Part shown: positions 1 through 8,665 of the stretch, one piece after another | Position numbering within the stretch: the first letter of the stretch is position 1 | Layout: each line of letters opens with the position of its first letter | Assembly: GCF_000828055.2 (NCBI RefSeq) | Contig: NZ_CP010523.2 | Location: 3,782,001 to 3,846,000, forward strand | DNA: 64,000 nt | Direction of reading: 5' to 3' | Origin: Klebsiella variicola | GTDB taxonomy: Bacteria > Pseudomonadota > Gammaproteobacteria > Enterobacterales > Enterobacteriaceae | Program-made: the position numbers and the translations under genes | Notes under the pieces: model-generated | Seen by the model: the letters and a program-made list of their open reading frames with translations, nothing else | Databases searched by the model: none | Told to the model about the DNA's origin: nothing

Positions 1-848
1 ACCAGCTTGCAGAACAGATCCAGCTGCAGGCGAAACCAGGGGGCGGTGATCTCGGCGCTCATCTCCAGCGCGTCGCGGGCGACGTCCGGCAGATGATGGC
101 CTTCATCGAGGACCAACAGCAGGTTTTTCGGCTCCGGCAGCACTGCCTCGCTCTCCATCGCCGCCATCACCAGCGCATGGTTGGCCACCACCACTTCCGC
201 CTCCTGAATTTCCCGCCGCGCCACGAAGAACGGGCACTCGCGATAGTAGTGGCAGTTGCGGTTCAGGCAGCTGGCCTTATCGGTGCTCAGCCGGCTCCAC
301 AGCGCGTCATCGATGGCTTTATCGGTATGATCGCGCAGGCCGTCCCAGCGGTAGCTGTCGAGGTCCTGCTTCAGGGTCGCACACAGCTTCTGCTCGGCCT
401 GGTTGTTCGGGGTGAGATCGTCATCGAGGAAGGCCAGCAGATCCTGCTGTGACGGCTCGGTGCTGGCCAGTGCCGTCAGGTTACGCGGACAGACGTAGCG
501 CCCACGACCGAAGGCGGCGGTAAAGCGCAGGTCGGGAATAATTTTACGCAGCAGCGGCAGGTCTTTACTGTAGATTTGATCCTGCAGGGCGACGTTGGCG
601 GTGCTAACCACCAGCGTTTTTTGTTCCTCCCGGGCGATGGCGATGCCCGGGATCAGGTATGACAGCGTTTTACCGACGCCGGTCGGCGCTTCGATAGCCA
701 GATGCCTGCCCTCTTCCCCGGCGAGAGTTTTCGCCACATCGGCGATCATCTGCCGCTGCGGGGGGCGGGGAATAAAGTCCGGGATCTGTTCCTGAAGCGC
801 CTTATACCAGGCGGCGATTTGCGCTTTCAGCGCAGCGGTCAAAGCCAT
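1..848 (-). CDS. dinG: ATP-dependent DNA helicase DinG, N-terminal part
   Basis: This is an XPD-like superfamily 2 helicase that unwinds 5'-tailed duplexes, R-loops and D-loops in the SOS response. About 282 N-terminal residues are visible and the rest lies beyond the left edge. The start is the ATG at 846-848. Walker A reads APTGVGKT near residue 55. A four-cysteine Fe-S cluster region follows (a Cys near residue 120, then a C-x5-C and a C-x5-C-type cluster around 'CLNRNC'), and a DEGH box lies near residue 248. A LexA box sits 14 bp upstream, as in E. coli. E. coli has the same rhlE-dinG neighbourhood. The identity is secure; only the C-terminal helicase domain is unseen. Confidence 0.95.
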   Translation of the reverse strand, partial: MALTAALKAQIAAWYKALQEQIPDFIPRPPQRQMIADVAKTLAGEEGRHLAIEAPTGVGKTLSYLIPGIAIAREEQKTLVVSTANVALQDQIYSKDLPLLRKIIPDLRFTAAFGRGRYVCPRNLTALASTEPSQQDLLAFLDDDLTPNNQAEQKLCATLKQDLDSYRWDGLRDHTDKAIDDALWSRLSTDKASCLNRNCHYYRECPFFVARREIQEAEVVVANHALVMAAMESEAVLPEPKNLLLVLDEGHHLPDVARDALEMSAEITAPWFRLQLDLFCKL

Positions 849-861
849 GAGAAAACCTGAA

Positions 862-881
862 TACTGTATAAACAGCCACTA
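862..881 (-). promoter_or_regulatory. LexA (SOS) box of dinG
   Basis: The 20-bp site TACTGTATAAACAGCCACTA lies 14 bp upstream of the dinG ATG. Read towards dinG, it has the GTG-N10-CAG form of the non-canonical E. coli dinG LexA site. It should make dinG damage-inducible. Confidence 0.85.
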
Positions 882-957
882 TTGTGCCATTTTTGCCCGC
901 CTGGAGGTATTGCTTTCTGCTGAGTGTGGAAGCGTGCTCGACAAATAGTGTAATGGA

Positions 958-996
958 AAGAAAAAGGCCCGCCGCCGCGTAGCGGACAGACGGGCC
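958..996 (-). terminator. Rho-independent terminator after rhlE
   Basis: On the minus strand a GGCCCG/CGGGCC-closed GC-rich hairpin is followed by TTTTTCTTT. It lies between the rhlE stop and the dinG promoter, so it separates the two transcripts. Confidence 0.7.
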
Positions 997-1035
997 TGAG
1001 CCGGGCCGCGTTATCGCGGCCGAGGCATCAGCGTG

Positions 1036-2391
1036 TTATTCGCCAGCCGGTTTACGCGGACGACGGCGGCGCGGCGGTTTGCCGTCCTGCGTACGCGCTT
1101 TCGGCGCCTCGCCGTCCTGACGGCGCGGGGCGCTGTTCTGGCTGCGCGGCTGTCCGCTGCGTCCCTGACCCTGGCCACCGCGTCCCTGACCTTGCCCACG
1201 ACCGCCGCCGCGCTGCTGGCGACCGTTCTGGATAGGTTCGGCTTTAATGGACGGATCCGGCTCATAGCCGGCAATCGCGATGCGCGGGATCTCTTTTTTC
1301 AGCAGGCGCTCGATATCGCGCAGCAGCTTATGCTCATCCACGCACACCAGCGACAAGGCTTCACCGGTGGCCGCCGCGCGGCCGGTACGGCCGATACGGT
1401 GGACGTAATCTTCCGGTACGTTCGGCAGCTCGTAGTTCACCACGTGCGGCAGCTCTTCGATATCCAGACCACGGGCGGCGATATCGGTCGCCACCAGCAC
1501 GCGAATGCCGCCGGATTTAAAGTCGGCCAGCGCGCGGGTACGCGCTCCCTGGCTCTTGTTGCCATGGATCGCCGCGCTGCGGATGCCGTCTTTATTAAGC
1601 TGCTCCGCGAGGTGGTTGGCGCCATGCTTGGTGCGGGTAAACACCAGCACCTGCTGCCAGTTGCCTTCGCCGATCAGCTGCGACAACAGTTCGCGCTTGC
1701 GGTTCTTATCAACGAAATGGACGTGCTGGGTGATCTGCTCGGACGCGGTGTTGCGACGCGCCACTTCCACTTCCAGCGGGTTGTGCAGCAGTTTCTCGGC
1801 CAGGCCCTTGATCTCGTCGGAGAAGGTCGCCGAGAACAGCAGGTTCTGTCGACGCGCCGGCAGTTTAGCCAGTACGCGACGGATGTCATGGATAAAGCCC
1901 ATATCCAGCATGCGGTCCGCTTCGTCCAGCACAAGGATTTCCACGCTATCAAGGCTGACCGCGTTCTGATGTTCGAGGTCCAGCAGACGGCCCGGGGTGG
2001 CAACGAGGATGTCGACGCCACCGCGCAGCTTCATCATCTGCGGGTTGATGCTCACGCCGCCGAATACCACCAGCGAGCGAATATTCAGGTACTTGCTGTA
2101 ATCGCGGACGTTCTCGCCCACCTGCGCCGCCAGCTCACGGGTCGGGGTCAGGATCAGCGCCCGCACCGGGCGGCGACCCTTTGCGTGCGGCTCTTTGTCA
2201 ATCAGGCGCTGCAGCAGCGGCAGGGTAAAGCCCGCCGTCTTACCGGTACCGGTCTGGGCGCTGGCCATCAGGTCGCGCCCCTGCATTACTGCCGGGATCG
2301 CCTGCTGTTGGATAGGGGTCGGCTCAACGTAGCCCTGCTCAGCGACAGCGCGCAGGATATCGGGATTCAGGCCAAGGGAATCAAAAGACAT
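1036..2391 (-). CDS. rhlE: DEAD-box ATP-dependent RNA helicase RhlE
   Basis: This 451-residue RNA helicase acts in ribosome maturation and RNA turnover. The motifs appear in order: the Q-motif region (TPIQQQAIP), Walker A (AQTGTGKT), PTREL, DEAD written as [11 protein letters not shown] (LFSATF), and the C-terminal HRIGRTGR box. A low-complexity basic tail rich in Arg, Gly and Gln (about residues 385-451) is typical of RhlE and probably binds RNA. An upstream in-frame ATG would add 55 residues, but the ATG at 2391 follows a GGAG ribosome site and gives the family N-terminus MSFDSLGL. It is monocistronic, with a terminator downstream. Confidence 0.96.
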   Translation of the reverse strand: MSFDSLGLNPDILRAVAEQGYVEPTPIQQQAIPAVMQGRDLMASAQTGTGKTAGFTLPLLQRLIDKEPHAKGRRPVRALILTPTRELAAQVGENVRDYSKYLNIRSLVVFGGVSINPQMMKLRGGVDILVATPGRLLDLEHQNAVSLDSVEILVLDEADRMLDMGFIHDIRRVLAKLPARRQNLLFSATFSDEIKGLAEKLLHNPLEVEVARRNTASEQITQHVHFVDKNRKRELLSQLIGEGNWQQVLVFTRTKHGANHLAEQLNKDGIRSAAIHGNKSQGARTRALADFKSGGIRVLVATDIAARGLDIEELPHVVNYELPNVPEDYVHRIGRTGRAAATGEALSLVCVDEHKLLRDIERLLKKEIPRIAIAGYEPDPSIKAEPIQNGRQQRGGGRGQGQGRGGQGQGRSGQPRSQNSAPRRQDGEAPKARTQDGKPPRRRRPRKPAGE

Positions 2392-2560
2392 AACAACTCC
2401 GAACCGCCCCGGCCCGGTGAAGGGCGTAGTTTTCAGGGAGATTATTGCGATAAGAGATGGCAAAAACCACAATGCCATGAAGGGGCGCAGTCTAGCAGAT
2501 TTTGTGACAGGCCGCATAAAATCTGCAAAAGAATACCGCGCCTGGCTGGCGGGCATGAGA

Positions 2561-2586
2561 AGGCCGCTGAGCGCGCTCAGCGGCCT
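2561..2586. terminator. 26-bp perfect palindrome between the rhlE promoter region and the transketolase operon end
   Basis: The arms AGGCCGCTGAGCG/CGCTCAGCGGCCT form a perfect hairpin 20 bp past the transketolase-C stop codon. The run after it on the minus strand (TTCTCATG) is T-poor, so it may act as a weak terminator or mainly protect the 3' end. Nothing else is evident in the 215 bp between the two genes apart from the rhlE leader. Confidence 0.5.
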
Positions 2587-2606
2587 GGTGCGTCATGGCA
2601 AAGCGA

Positions 2607-3599
2607 TTAACGCAGACGATACTTAAGTTTTTCAACGATCTTCGCGGTGGAGATGCCGTAGCGATCGTGAAGGGTCGGCAGCGCGCCGGCTAACAGGAAC
2701 GCGTCGGGCAGCCCCACAGTATCCAGCTCACAGCGCACACCCTTACGCATCAACAGCGCGGCCACCGCCTCCCCCAGGCCGCCGACCGCGGTGTGGTTTT
2801 CCGCAGTCACCACCAGACGACCTGGCTTCGACGCCTGTTCAATAATCGCTTTTTCATCCAGCGGTTTGATGGTCGGCACGTGCAGGACCGCCACGCTGAT
2901 GTTATCGGCCCGCAGCTTTTCAACCGCCTCCAGCGCGCGCATGGTCATCAGCCCGGAGGAGATGATCAGCACATCGTTGCCGTCCTCCAGCAGCTTTGCT
3001 TTACCCAGTTCGAACTGATAGTCGTATTTATCCAGCACCAGCGGCACCTTACCGCGCAGCAGGCGCATATACACCGGCCCCTGGTGATCGGCAATGGCCG
3101 GCACCGCCTGCTCTATCTCCAGCGCATCGCAAGGATCGACGATGACCATGCCGGGGATACCGCGCATAATCGCCAGATCTTCAGTGGCCTGATGGCTGGG
3201 GCCATAACCGGTCGTCAGGCCCGGCAGCGCCGCGCAGATCTTCACGTTCAGATGCTCTTCAGCGATGACCTGATGAATAAAATCATAGGCGCGACGGGTT
3301 GCAAAGGCGGCATAGGTGGTGGCGAAAGGAATAAATCCCTCCTTCGCCATTCCCCCCGCCGCCGCCATCAGCAGCTGCTCGGCCATGCCCATCTGGAAGA
3401 AACGATCCGGGAAGGCCTGGGCGAAAATATGCAGATCGGTATATTTTGACAGGTCCGCGGTCATGCCGACGATTTCCGGACGCTGCGCCGCCAGTTTTGA
3501 CAGCGCGACGCCGAAGGGCGCAGAGATGGTCGCCTGGCCCTCATCGGCAATCGAGGCGATCATCGCCGACGTTTTTAAACGGGGTTGACTCTGGCTCAT
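2607..3599 (-). CDS. Transketolase, C-terminal subunit (pyrimidine-binding and transketolase-C domains)
   Basis: These 330 residues match the second half of transketolase. The Pyr domain (about residues 20-190) contains the MGMAEQ glutamate region that activates thiamine diphosphate. The transketolase-C domain (about 205-320) contains VVTAENHT and ends in a canonical helix. The start codon overlaps the stop of the upstream N-terminal subunit by one base (TAATG), so the two halves are translationally coupled and should assemble as a heteromer. Split transketolases of this type are known from dedicated sugar pathways such as apulose-4-phosphate (AptA/AptB) and sulfoquinovose (SqwG/SqwH), besides housekeeping versions. 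The substrate here is unknown. Confidence 0.88.
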   Translation of the reverse strand: MSQSQPRLKTSAMIASIADEGQATISAPFGVALSKLAAQRPEIVGMTADLSKYTDLHIFAQAFPDRFFQMGMAEQLLMAAAGGMAKEGFIPFATTYAAFATRRAYDFIHQVIAEEHLNVKICAALPGLTTGYGPSHQATEDLAIMRGIPGMVIVDPCDALEIEQAVPAIADHQGPVYMRLLRGKVPLVLDKYDYQFELGKAKLLEDGNDVLIISSGLMTMRALEAVEKLRADNISVAVLHVPTIKPLDEKAIIEQASKPGRLVVTAENHTAVGGLGEAVAALLMRKGVRCELDTVGLPDAFLLAGALPTLHDRYGISTAKIVEKLKYRLR

Positions 3600-4444
3600 T
3601 ACAGCACTCCTTCTGGTTTGTTAGCATCCAGCACCGCAATCGCTTTTTGCCATTCGTCGGCATCGACGCGAATAAAATGGTTTTTATCGCGGGTTTCGAG
3701 GAACGGCACCCCTTTGCCCATCAGCGTGTCGCATAAAATGACCCGCGGCTGGTTGCCGGAATAACTTTTCGCGTTGTCAAAAGCGGCCATCACCGCCGGC
3801 AGATCGTTACCGTCCACGCGCTGTACGTACCAGCCGAAGGCGGCCCATTTATCCTGCAGCGGCTCAAAGCCGAGGATTTTGCGCGAATCACCGTCCGCCT
3901 GCTGTTTGTTGACGTCGACAAGGTTAATCAGGTTGCTCAGGCCATAGTGAGCCGCCGACATCGCCGCTTCCCAGGTCGACCCTTCGTCCAGCTCCCCATC
4001 GGACATGGAGTTATAGACCCAGGCCGTGCTCTGTTTCTGCCGCAGCCCTAGCGCCATGCCGACGGCAATGGACAGCCCCTGTCCCAGCGAACCGCCGGAC
4101 ATCTCCATCCCCGGGGTGTAGGTCGCCATGCCGGACATCGGCAGGCGGCTGTCGTCGGAGCCGTAAGTTTCCAGCTCGGCTTCCGGGATAATGCCCGCCT
4201 CCAGCAGCGCGGCATAATAAGCGATAGCGTAATGGCCATGAGAGAGCAGGAAGCGATCGCGCCCCTCCCACTCGGGATCTTCCGGACGATAGGTCATGGC
4301 GTGGCTGAAGGCGGTGGCCAGCACATCGGCATAGCCCAGCGCCTGGCCGATATAGCCCTGCCCCTGCACTTCCCCCATTTGCAGGGCGTAACGGCGAATA
4401 CGCCACGCCGCCGCGGCGACTTTTTGTGATTCGGTCATCTTCAT
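3599..4444 (-). CDS. Transketolase, N-terminal subunit (ThDP diphosphate-binding domain)
   Basis: This 281-residue first half of transketolase binds the diphosphate and Mg2+ of thiamine diphosphate. The metal site reads SDGELDEGSTWEA near residue 148, where the usual first Gly of GDGE is Ser, followed by LVDVNKQQADG that supplies the metal Asn. HGHYAIAYYA near residue 70 corresponds to the substrate-channel His region. It sits 13 bp downstream of the SDR gene and overlaps the C-terminal subunit by 1 bp, so SDR, N subunit and C subunit form one operon. Housekeeping TktA/TktB are single chains of about 660 residues, so this pair is an accessory enzyme. Confidence 0.88.
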   Translation of the reverse strand: MKMTESQKVAAAAWRIRRYALQMGEVQGQGYIGQALGYADVLATAFSHAMTYRPEDPEWEGRDRFLLSHGHYAIAYYAALLEAGIIPEAELETYGSDDSRLPMSGMATYTPGMEMSGGSLGQGLSIAVGMALGLRQKQSTAWVYNSMSDGELDEGSTWEAAMSAAHYGLSNLINLVDVNKQQADGDSRKILGFEPLQDKWAAFGWYVQRVDGNDLPAVMAAFDNAKSYSGNQPRVILCDTLMGKGVPFLETRDKNHFIRVDADEWQKAIAVLDANKPEGVL

Positions 4445-4457
4445 CTGTTTGCCTCGC

Positions 4458-5207
4458 TTAGTGAATTAACATGCCGCCGTTAACGTCCAGGGTGATACCG
4501 GTGGAGTAGGAAGAGAGGTCGCTGCCGAGGAACAGCGCGGCGCGCGCGATGTCTACCGCGTCGCCGAGGCGGTTCATCGGGATCCCGGCAAGAATGTTGG
4601 CCGTCATGTCGTCGGTCAGCTTGCCGGCGGTAATGTCGGTCTGAATCAGCCCCGGGGTGATGCAGTTAACGCGGACGTTATCCGGGCCAAGCTCGCGCGC
4701 CATCGCCCGCGCCAGACCCAGCACCCCGGCTTTTGCCGCGCTGTAGTGCGGGCCGCCGAAGATACCGCCGCCGCGCTGGGCGGAAACGGACGAGATGCAG
4801 ACGATGCTGCCGGATTTTTGCGCCCGCATGGTGGGAATAACCGCCTGCGACATCAGCAGCGTACCGCGCAGGCTGACATCAAGTACCGCGTCATAGTTGG
4901 CGCGCTTGATCTCCATCAGCTTCAGCGGCTGGGTAATCCCGGCGTTATTCACCAGCACATCAACCCGGCCATATTTCGCCAGAATTTGTTCGATGGCCGC
5001 CTGCACCTGCACTTCGTCGGAGACGTTCGCCGCCAGGCCGAGATGGCCTTCGCCTAATGCCGCCGCCGCGGTTTTGCTGGCTTCACCATTGAGGTCGATA
5101 ATGACCACTTTCGCGCCGTTGTCGGCGAATAATTTCGCGGTGGCGAAACCCAAACCGCGAGCGGAGGCCGCGCCAGTAATAATGGCGACTTTATCTTCTA
5201 ATAACAT
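4458..5207 (-). CDS. Short-chain dehydrogenase/reductase
   Basis: This is a classical SDR of 249 residues. The cofactor motif TGAASARGLG lies near residue 12, and an Asp in VVIIDLNG at the end of beta-2 suggests NAD+ preference. NNAGIT lies near residue 84, the catalytic Ser in SSVSAQRGG near 140, and Tyr/Lys in YSAAKAG near 155. The start is the ATG at 5207, because a good GGAGTG site precedes it; an in-frame ATG 18 bp upstream lacks one. It is probably first in the enzyme part of the operon and would oxidise a polyol or hydroxy-acid to a ketose-like substrate for the split transketolase. That role is inferred from context. Confidence 0.85.
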   Translation of the reverse strand: MLLEDKVAIITGAASARGLGFATAKLFADNGAKVVIIDLNGEASKTAAAALGEGHLGLAANVSDEVQVQAAIEQILAKYGRVDVLVNNAGITQPLKLMEIKRANYDAVLDVSLRGTLLMSQAVIPTMRAQKSGSIVCISSVSAQRGGGIFGGPHYSAAKAGVLGLARAMARELGPDNVRVNCITPGLIQTDITAGKLTDDMTANILAGIPMNRLGDAVDIARAALFLGSDLSSYSTGITLDVNGGMLIH

Positions 5208-5257
5208 AGTTTCACTCCATGACATTACGTCATATTAATTAACAGGATATATTTCCG

Positions 5258-6589
5258 TTATTGTGGTTCATCGAGGAAAATAATCACCACCAAACCAATG
5301 GCGGCGCAGATACCAAAATAGGTAAATACAGAATTAAAACTCCCGGTTTTATCAAGTAAGAAACCGGCTGCCATCGGCGCGACAAATCCACCGAGGTTGC
5401 CGCCGCTATTAATTATGGAAGAGGCGATTGGATAGGTTTTGCTGTCCGAAACGGCCATACCGTAGGCGGTAAAAGCCGGCCAGCCGATATTCAAACAAAA
5501 ACCGACAAAAAATAATCCAATACAGACCGCCAGGGTGCTTGCCGGGATATTCAGCATAATTAACATCATGACCACCGTTGACACGGCAGTAAACATCATG
5601 GTGGGTTTACGTCGGCGGCCCAGGACTTTATCTGAAATCCACCCGCCGCCAATCGCGCCAATAAAGCCGCCGATGCACGGCATACTGGCCACGAAACCCA
5701 TACTCATTACATCAAAGCCACGCTCTTTGACTAAGTACAGCGGGATCCAGGTTAATAATCCGTACAGCACGCTAACCATCATAAAATACGCCAGGCAGTC
5801 ACCGAGAATATTTTTTGAGGTGAATAAGCCTTTCGCCGTATCAATTGGCGCCATCTTCTTTACCCGAATGATTTTATCCAGCCAGGTGAATCGATCGGCA
5901 ATTAATATATTTTCGCGTACGCTATTATTATGACTTTCACGCCCGGCATTAATCTCTGCCAGTTCACTTTGTGAAACAAATCCGCTTTCTGATGGCTTTG
6001 ACTTCACCAATAGATACCAGGCTATCGCTGCCACAATCCCGGGTATCGCGAAGGAGAAAAAGACCCACCGCCAGCCCCAGGTCACCGCAATCCACACCGC
6101 CAGCGGCGGGACAATAATCGGCGCAAACATGGTCGCCGCGATGTAAACGCCGGTTGCTGTGGCTTTCTCTTTTGGTGGAAACCAGTTATTTATGGTGGAA
6201 GCCAGCCCCACCGGGCAAGGCCCTTCGCTTAGCCCCAGTCCCAGCCGCACCAGCTTCAGGCCAAACACGGAGCTCACCGTGCCCATCAGCCAGGTAAAGG
6301 CGGAGAAGCCGAAAATGGACAGCGAAACCAGCCCCCGGGTACCGCGTTTGGCGATGAAAAAACCGGCCGGGATCTGGCTTACCGCATAGCCGAGGAAAAA
6401 CATACTGGCGATGGCCCCGGCTTCAAAATTATTGATATGAAACTCATCAATGATAAACGGCAGAACCGCGCCAATATTGGTTCTGTCGGCGTAATTGATG
6501 GCATACACCAGGAAAATCATCGTCAAAACCACGAAACGATATTTCGTTTTCCTGGCGTCAGTACAGACTAGTGTATCTATACGTGACAT
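5258..6589 (-). CDS. MFS transporter, anion:cation symporter (ACS) type
   Basis: This 443-residue, 12-helix major facilitator resembles the glucarate/galactonate/phthalate carriers of the ACS family. The N-terminal helix carries YADRTNIGAVLP, the usual ACS signature region, and GYAVSQIPAGF and GLGLSEGPCPVG follow in helices 2 and 4. The start ATG at 6589 follows GAGGAAA. It lies 50 bp upstream of the SDR gene on the same strand and is the first gene of the cassette. ACS carriers import organic anions or sugar acids with H+ or Na+, so the cassette substrate is probably an anionic or polar sugar derivative. The exact ligand cannot be read from the sequence. Confidence 0.85.
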   Translation of the reverse strand: MSRIDTLVCTDARKTKYRFVVLTMIFLVYAINYADRTNIGAVLPFIIDEFHINNFEAGAIASMFFLGYAVSQIPAGFFIAKRGTRGLVSLSIFGFSAFTWLMGTVSSVFGLKLVRLGLGLSEGPCPVGLASTINNWFPPKEKATATGVYIAATMFAPIIVPPLAVWIAVTWGWRWVFFSFAIPGIVAAIAWYLLVKSKPSESGFVSQSELAEINAGRESHNNSVRENILIADRFTWLDKIIRVKKMAPIDTAKGLFTSKNILGDCLAYFMMVSVLYGLLTWIPLYLVKERGFDVMSMGFVASMPCIGGFIGAIGGGWISDKVLGRRRKPTMMFTAVSTVVMMLIMLNIPASTLAVCIGLFFVGFCLNIGWPAFTAYGMAVSDSKTYPIASSIINSGGNLGGFVAPMAAGFLLDKTGSFNSVFTYFGICAAIGLVVIIFLDEPQ

Positions 6590-7008
6590 AGGGTTTCCTC
6601 ATCTTATACCTCATCCACTTCGCTGCCCGTTGCCGCTTCGGATCACCGCGTTTTCACTTTCCATACAGCAGCAAAAGATAAATATCTTTTCGCTCAGCTA
6701 AACAGGTGGTTAGGTGTTTTATAATGGCGATCTCAACGCATCGCCGTTTGTGATCAGGCCTGTGAGAGGAATATAACAACCCCAAAATGAAACGGTATTC
6801 AAAAAACCTCAATTATGATTGAGAAAAATTGAGTTAGTGACTTCCCGCAAATTTTTAGTTTTTACTGACACGCGCGCTTTTAACGAGATAAATTGTTAAG
6901 CCCATCACAAATTAAAATCATTTTTTTCCTTTTCCCTATGCTGGCTATCACGACTGCGCCACGCTGTTCGCTATTTTCTTTTAGAAACGCCCAGCCCAGG
7001 ATGCTGCC
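6590..7008. promoter_or_regulatory. Divergent AT-rich promoter region between the MFS operon and its LysR regulator
   Basis: This 419-bp region has no gene. It is markedly AT-richer than both neighbours, especially 6780-6960. It holds a LysR-type palindrome (listed separately) and must contain the two divergent promoters. No further elements could be assigned with confidence. Confidence 0.6.
6808..6833. promoter_or_regulatory. Putative LysR-type operator
   Basis: CTCAATTATGATTGAG (6808-6823) is a perfect 6-bp inverted repeat with a 4-bp centre containing the T-N11-A core. A further ATTGAG at 6828-6833 repeats the right arm exactly 10 bp on, one helical turn. This is the usual layout of LysR recognition and activation half-sites. 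It lies about 180 bp upstream of the regulator and 220 bp upstream of the MFS gene. Confidence 0.6.
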
Positions 7009-7932
7009 ATGAGTCAACCGCTGCCCAATAAAAATTTGCCGATGCCCTCTTTACGCAATATCCAGGCCTTTATTGAAGTCGCCGCTACCGGCAGCCTCAA
7101 CCTGGCCGCAGAGAATCTCAATATTACCGCCTCGGCGGTCAGCCATCAGATAGCCAGCCTGGAGCACTTTCTGGGGAAAAAACTGTTCTCCCGCAGCAGT
7201 AAAGGCGTCATGTTAACGGCGGTGGGAGAAAAATATCTCAAAGAGGTCTCCGGGGCGCTGAATATGATTGGCCAGGCCACCAGCCAGGTGATCAATGATA
7301 TCCATCAGGATTATTTACGTATTCACTCGGCGCCGAGCTTCGGCCTGCTGTGGTTGATGCCTCGCCTGGATAAATTTCGCCAGGCGTGGCCGGAGTTAAA
7401 AATCAGCCTGACCTGTTCCTACGAAAGCATCCAGTTCTCCCGGGATAATATTGATATCGATATTCGTCACGGGCTATCACAGTGGCCAACGCTGTTGGTC
7501 AGAACCATTAAAAATGAGTGTGTCCTGCCCTACAGCGCAGCGTCTTATTTAGCCAGCCATCCTGTGCATGCGGTGGAAGATCTGCTGGCCTGCGATCTGA
7601 TCCACTCCGACAGCACCTTAATTAACTGGAGCAGTTGGCTGTCGTGGCACAAGGTCCGCGGCTGGCATAAAAACTTCATTTTTAATTTCGACCGGTCGTA
7701 CATGAGCATCGAGGCGGCCAGAATGGGGATGGGCGTGATCCTCGAAAGCAATCTGCTGGCCGGCGGGCACGTGCGTCAGGGGCAGCTGACGCCGGTATTT
7801 GACGACGAGCGGAGTATGCCGGTCGGCGCGCACCACTTCGTTCTTCCCCATGCCAATGAACAGAAGGAGAAGGTCCAGCGTTTCTTCGCCTGGGTCGCCG
7901 GGGAGCTGAAGGAGGAAGGGTTCCATATTTGA
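7009..7932 (+). CDS. LysR-family transcriptional regulator (GcvA-like)
   Basis: This 307-residue protein has an N-terminal winged helix-turn-helix (about residues 14-73: MPSLRNIQAFIEVAATGS, then the recognition helix in SAVSHQIASLE). A LysR substrate-binding domain follows (about 95-300). The region RIHSAPSFGLLWLMPRL is typical of the GcvA/AmpR group. The start ATG follows AGGATG. It is transcribed away from the MFS-SDR-transketolase operon and is its most likely regulator, with the effector probably a pathway metabolite. It ends just before the cecR operator, so it marks the right boundary of the inserted cassette. Confidence 0.88.
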   Translation: MSQPLPNKNLPMPSLRNIQAFIEVAATGSLNLAAENLNITASAVSHQIASLEHFLGKKLFSRSSKGVMLTAVGEKYLKEVSGALNMIGQATSQVINDIHQDYLRIHSAPSFGLLWLMPRLDKFRQAWPELKISLTCSYESIQFSRDNIDIDIRHGLSQWPTLLVRTIKNECVLPYSAASYLASHPVHAVEDLLACDLIHSDSTLINWSSWLSWHKVRGWHKNFIFNFDRSYMSIEAARMGMGVILESNLLAGGHVRQGQLTPVFDDERSMPVGAHHFVLPHANEQKEKVQRFFAWVAGELKEEGFHI

Positions 7933-7969
7933 TCCCGGCTGGTGGACAAACCGCCGATCGAGGCCTAAA

Positions 7970-7991
7970 GTTAATCAATCGATTGATTAAC
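7970..7991. promoter_or_regulatory. CecR operator (22-bp perfect palindrome)
   Basis: The core TTAATCAATCGATTGATTAA with an outer G/C pair is a perfect palindrome, 14 bp before the cecR ATG. The location fits autoregulation by the TetR-family CecR of its own operon. Confidence 0.85.
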
Positions 7992-8005
7992 TTTTACCGA
8001 GCGCG

Positions 8006-8665
8006 ATGACCAGTAAAGGCGAACAGGCAAAAAATCAGCTTATCGCGGCCGCTATCGCCCAGTTTGGCGAGTATGGTCAGCATGCCACCACCCGCGATAT
8101 CGCCGCCCAGGCCGGGCAGAATATCGCCGCTATCACCTATTATTTTGGCTCGAAAGACGACTTATATCTCGCCTGTGCCCAATGGATCGCCGATTTTATC
8201 GGCGACAATTTTCGCCCACAGGCCGAAGCGGCGGAGGCCCTGCTCGCCGGGAAGTCGCCGGATCGCCAGGCAATACGCGCCCTCATTCTCAACGCCTGCC
8301 ATAACATGATCCTGCTGCTGACCCAGGATGATACGGTCAACTTAAGCAAATTCATTTCCCGTGAGCAGCTGGCGCCGACCGCCGCCTACCATCTGATCCA
8401 CCAGCAGGTGATCGCCCCCCTGCACCACTATCTCACCCGGCTGATTGCCGCCTGGACAGGCCGCGATGCCGGTGATACGCAAATGATCCTCCACACCCAC
8501 GCCCTGCTGGGCGAGGTGCTGGCTTTCCGTCTTGGGCGTGAAACCATCCTGCTACGCACCGGCTGGACGCAGTTTGACGCGCAAAAGACCGAACAGATTT
8601 TCGAGGTCATTACCTGTCATATCGATTTCATTCTGCATGGGTTATCGCAAAGGAGTTTGGGCTGA
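8006..8665 (+). CDS. cecR: TetR-family regulator CecR
   Basis: This 219-residue protein (E. coli YbiH/CecR, 223) has a TetR helix-turn-helix near residues 25-50 ([10 protein letters not shown] then [12 protein letters not shown]). The C-terminal ligand domain carries a DUF1956-like pattern. In E. coli CecR controls ybhGFSR and rhlE and affects sensitivity to cefoperazone and chloramphenicol. Here rhlE is separated from cecR by the 5.3-kb sugar cassette, so the E. coli divergent arrangement with rhlE is lost while ybhGFSR stays downstream. The ATG of ybhG overlaps the cecR stop (TGATG), so the two are co-translated. Confidence 0.93.
   Translation: MTSKGEQAKNQLIAAAIAQFGEYGQHATTRDIAAQAGQNIAAITYYFGSKDDLYLACAQWIADFIGDNFRPQAEAAEALLAGKSPDRQAIRALILNACHNMILLLTQDDTVNLSKFISREQLAPTAAYHLIHQQVIAPLHHYLTRLIAAWTGRDAGDTQMILHTHALLGEVLAFRLGRETILLRTGWTQFDAQKTEQIFEVITCHIDFILHGLSQRSLG

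Noticed and set aside
1033-2610. Long plus-strand open frame of 525 codons opposite rhlE
   Set aside because: It is an antisense shadow of the GC-rich helicase gene, with no ribosome site and a protein rich in Ala, Arg, His and Gln unlike any family.
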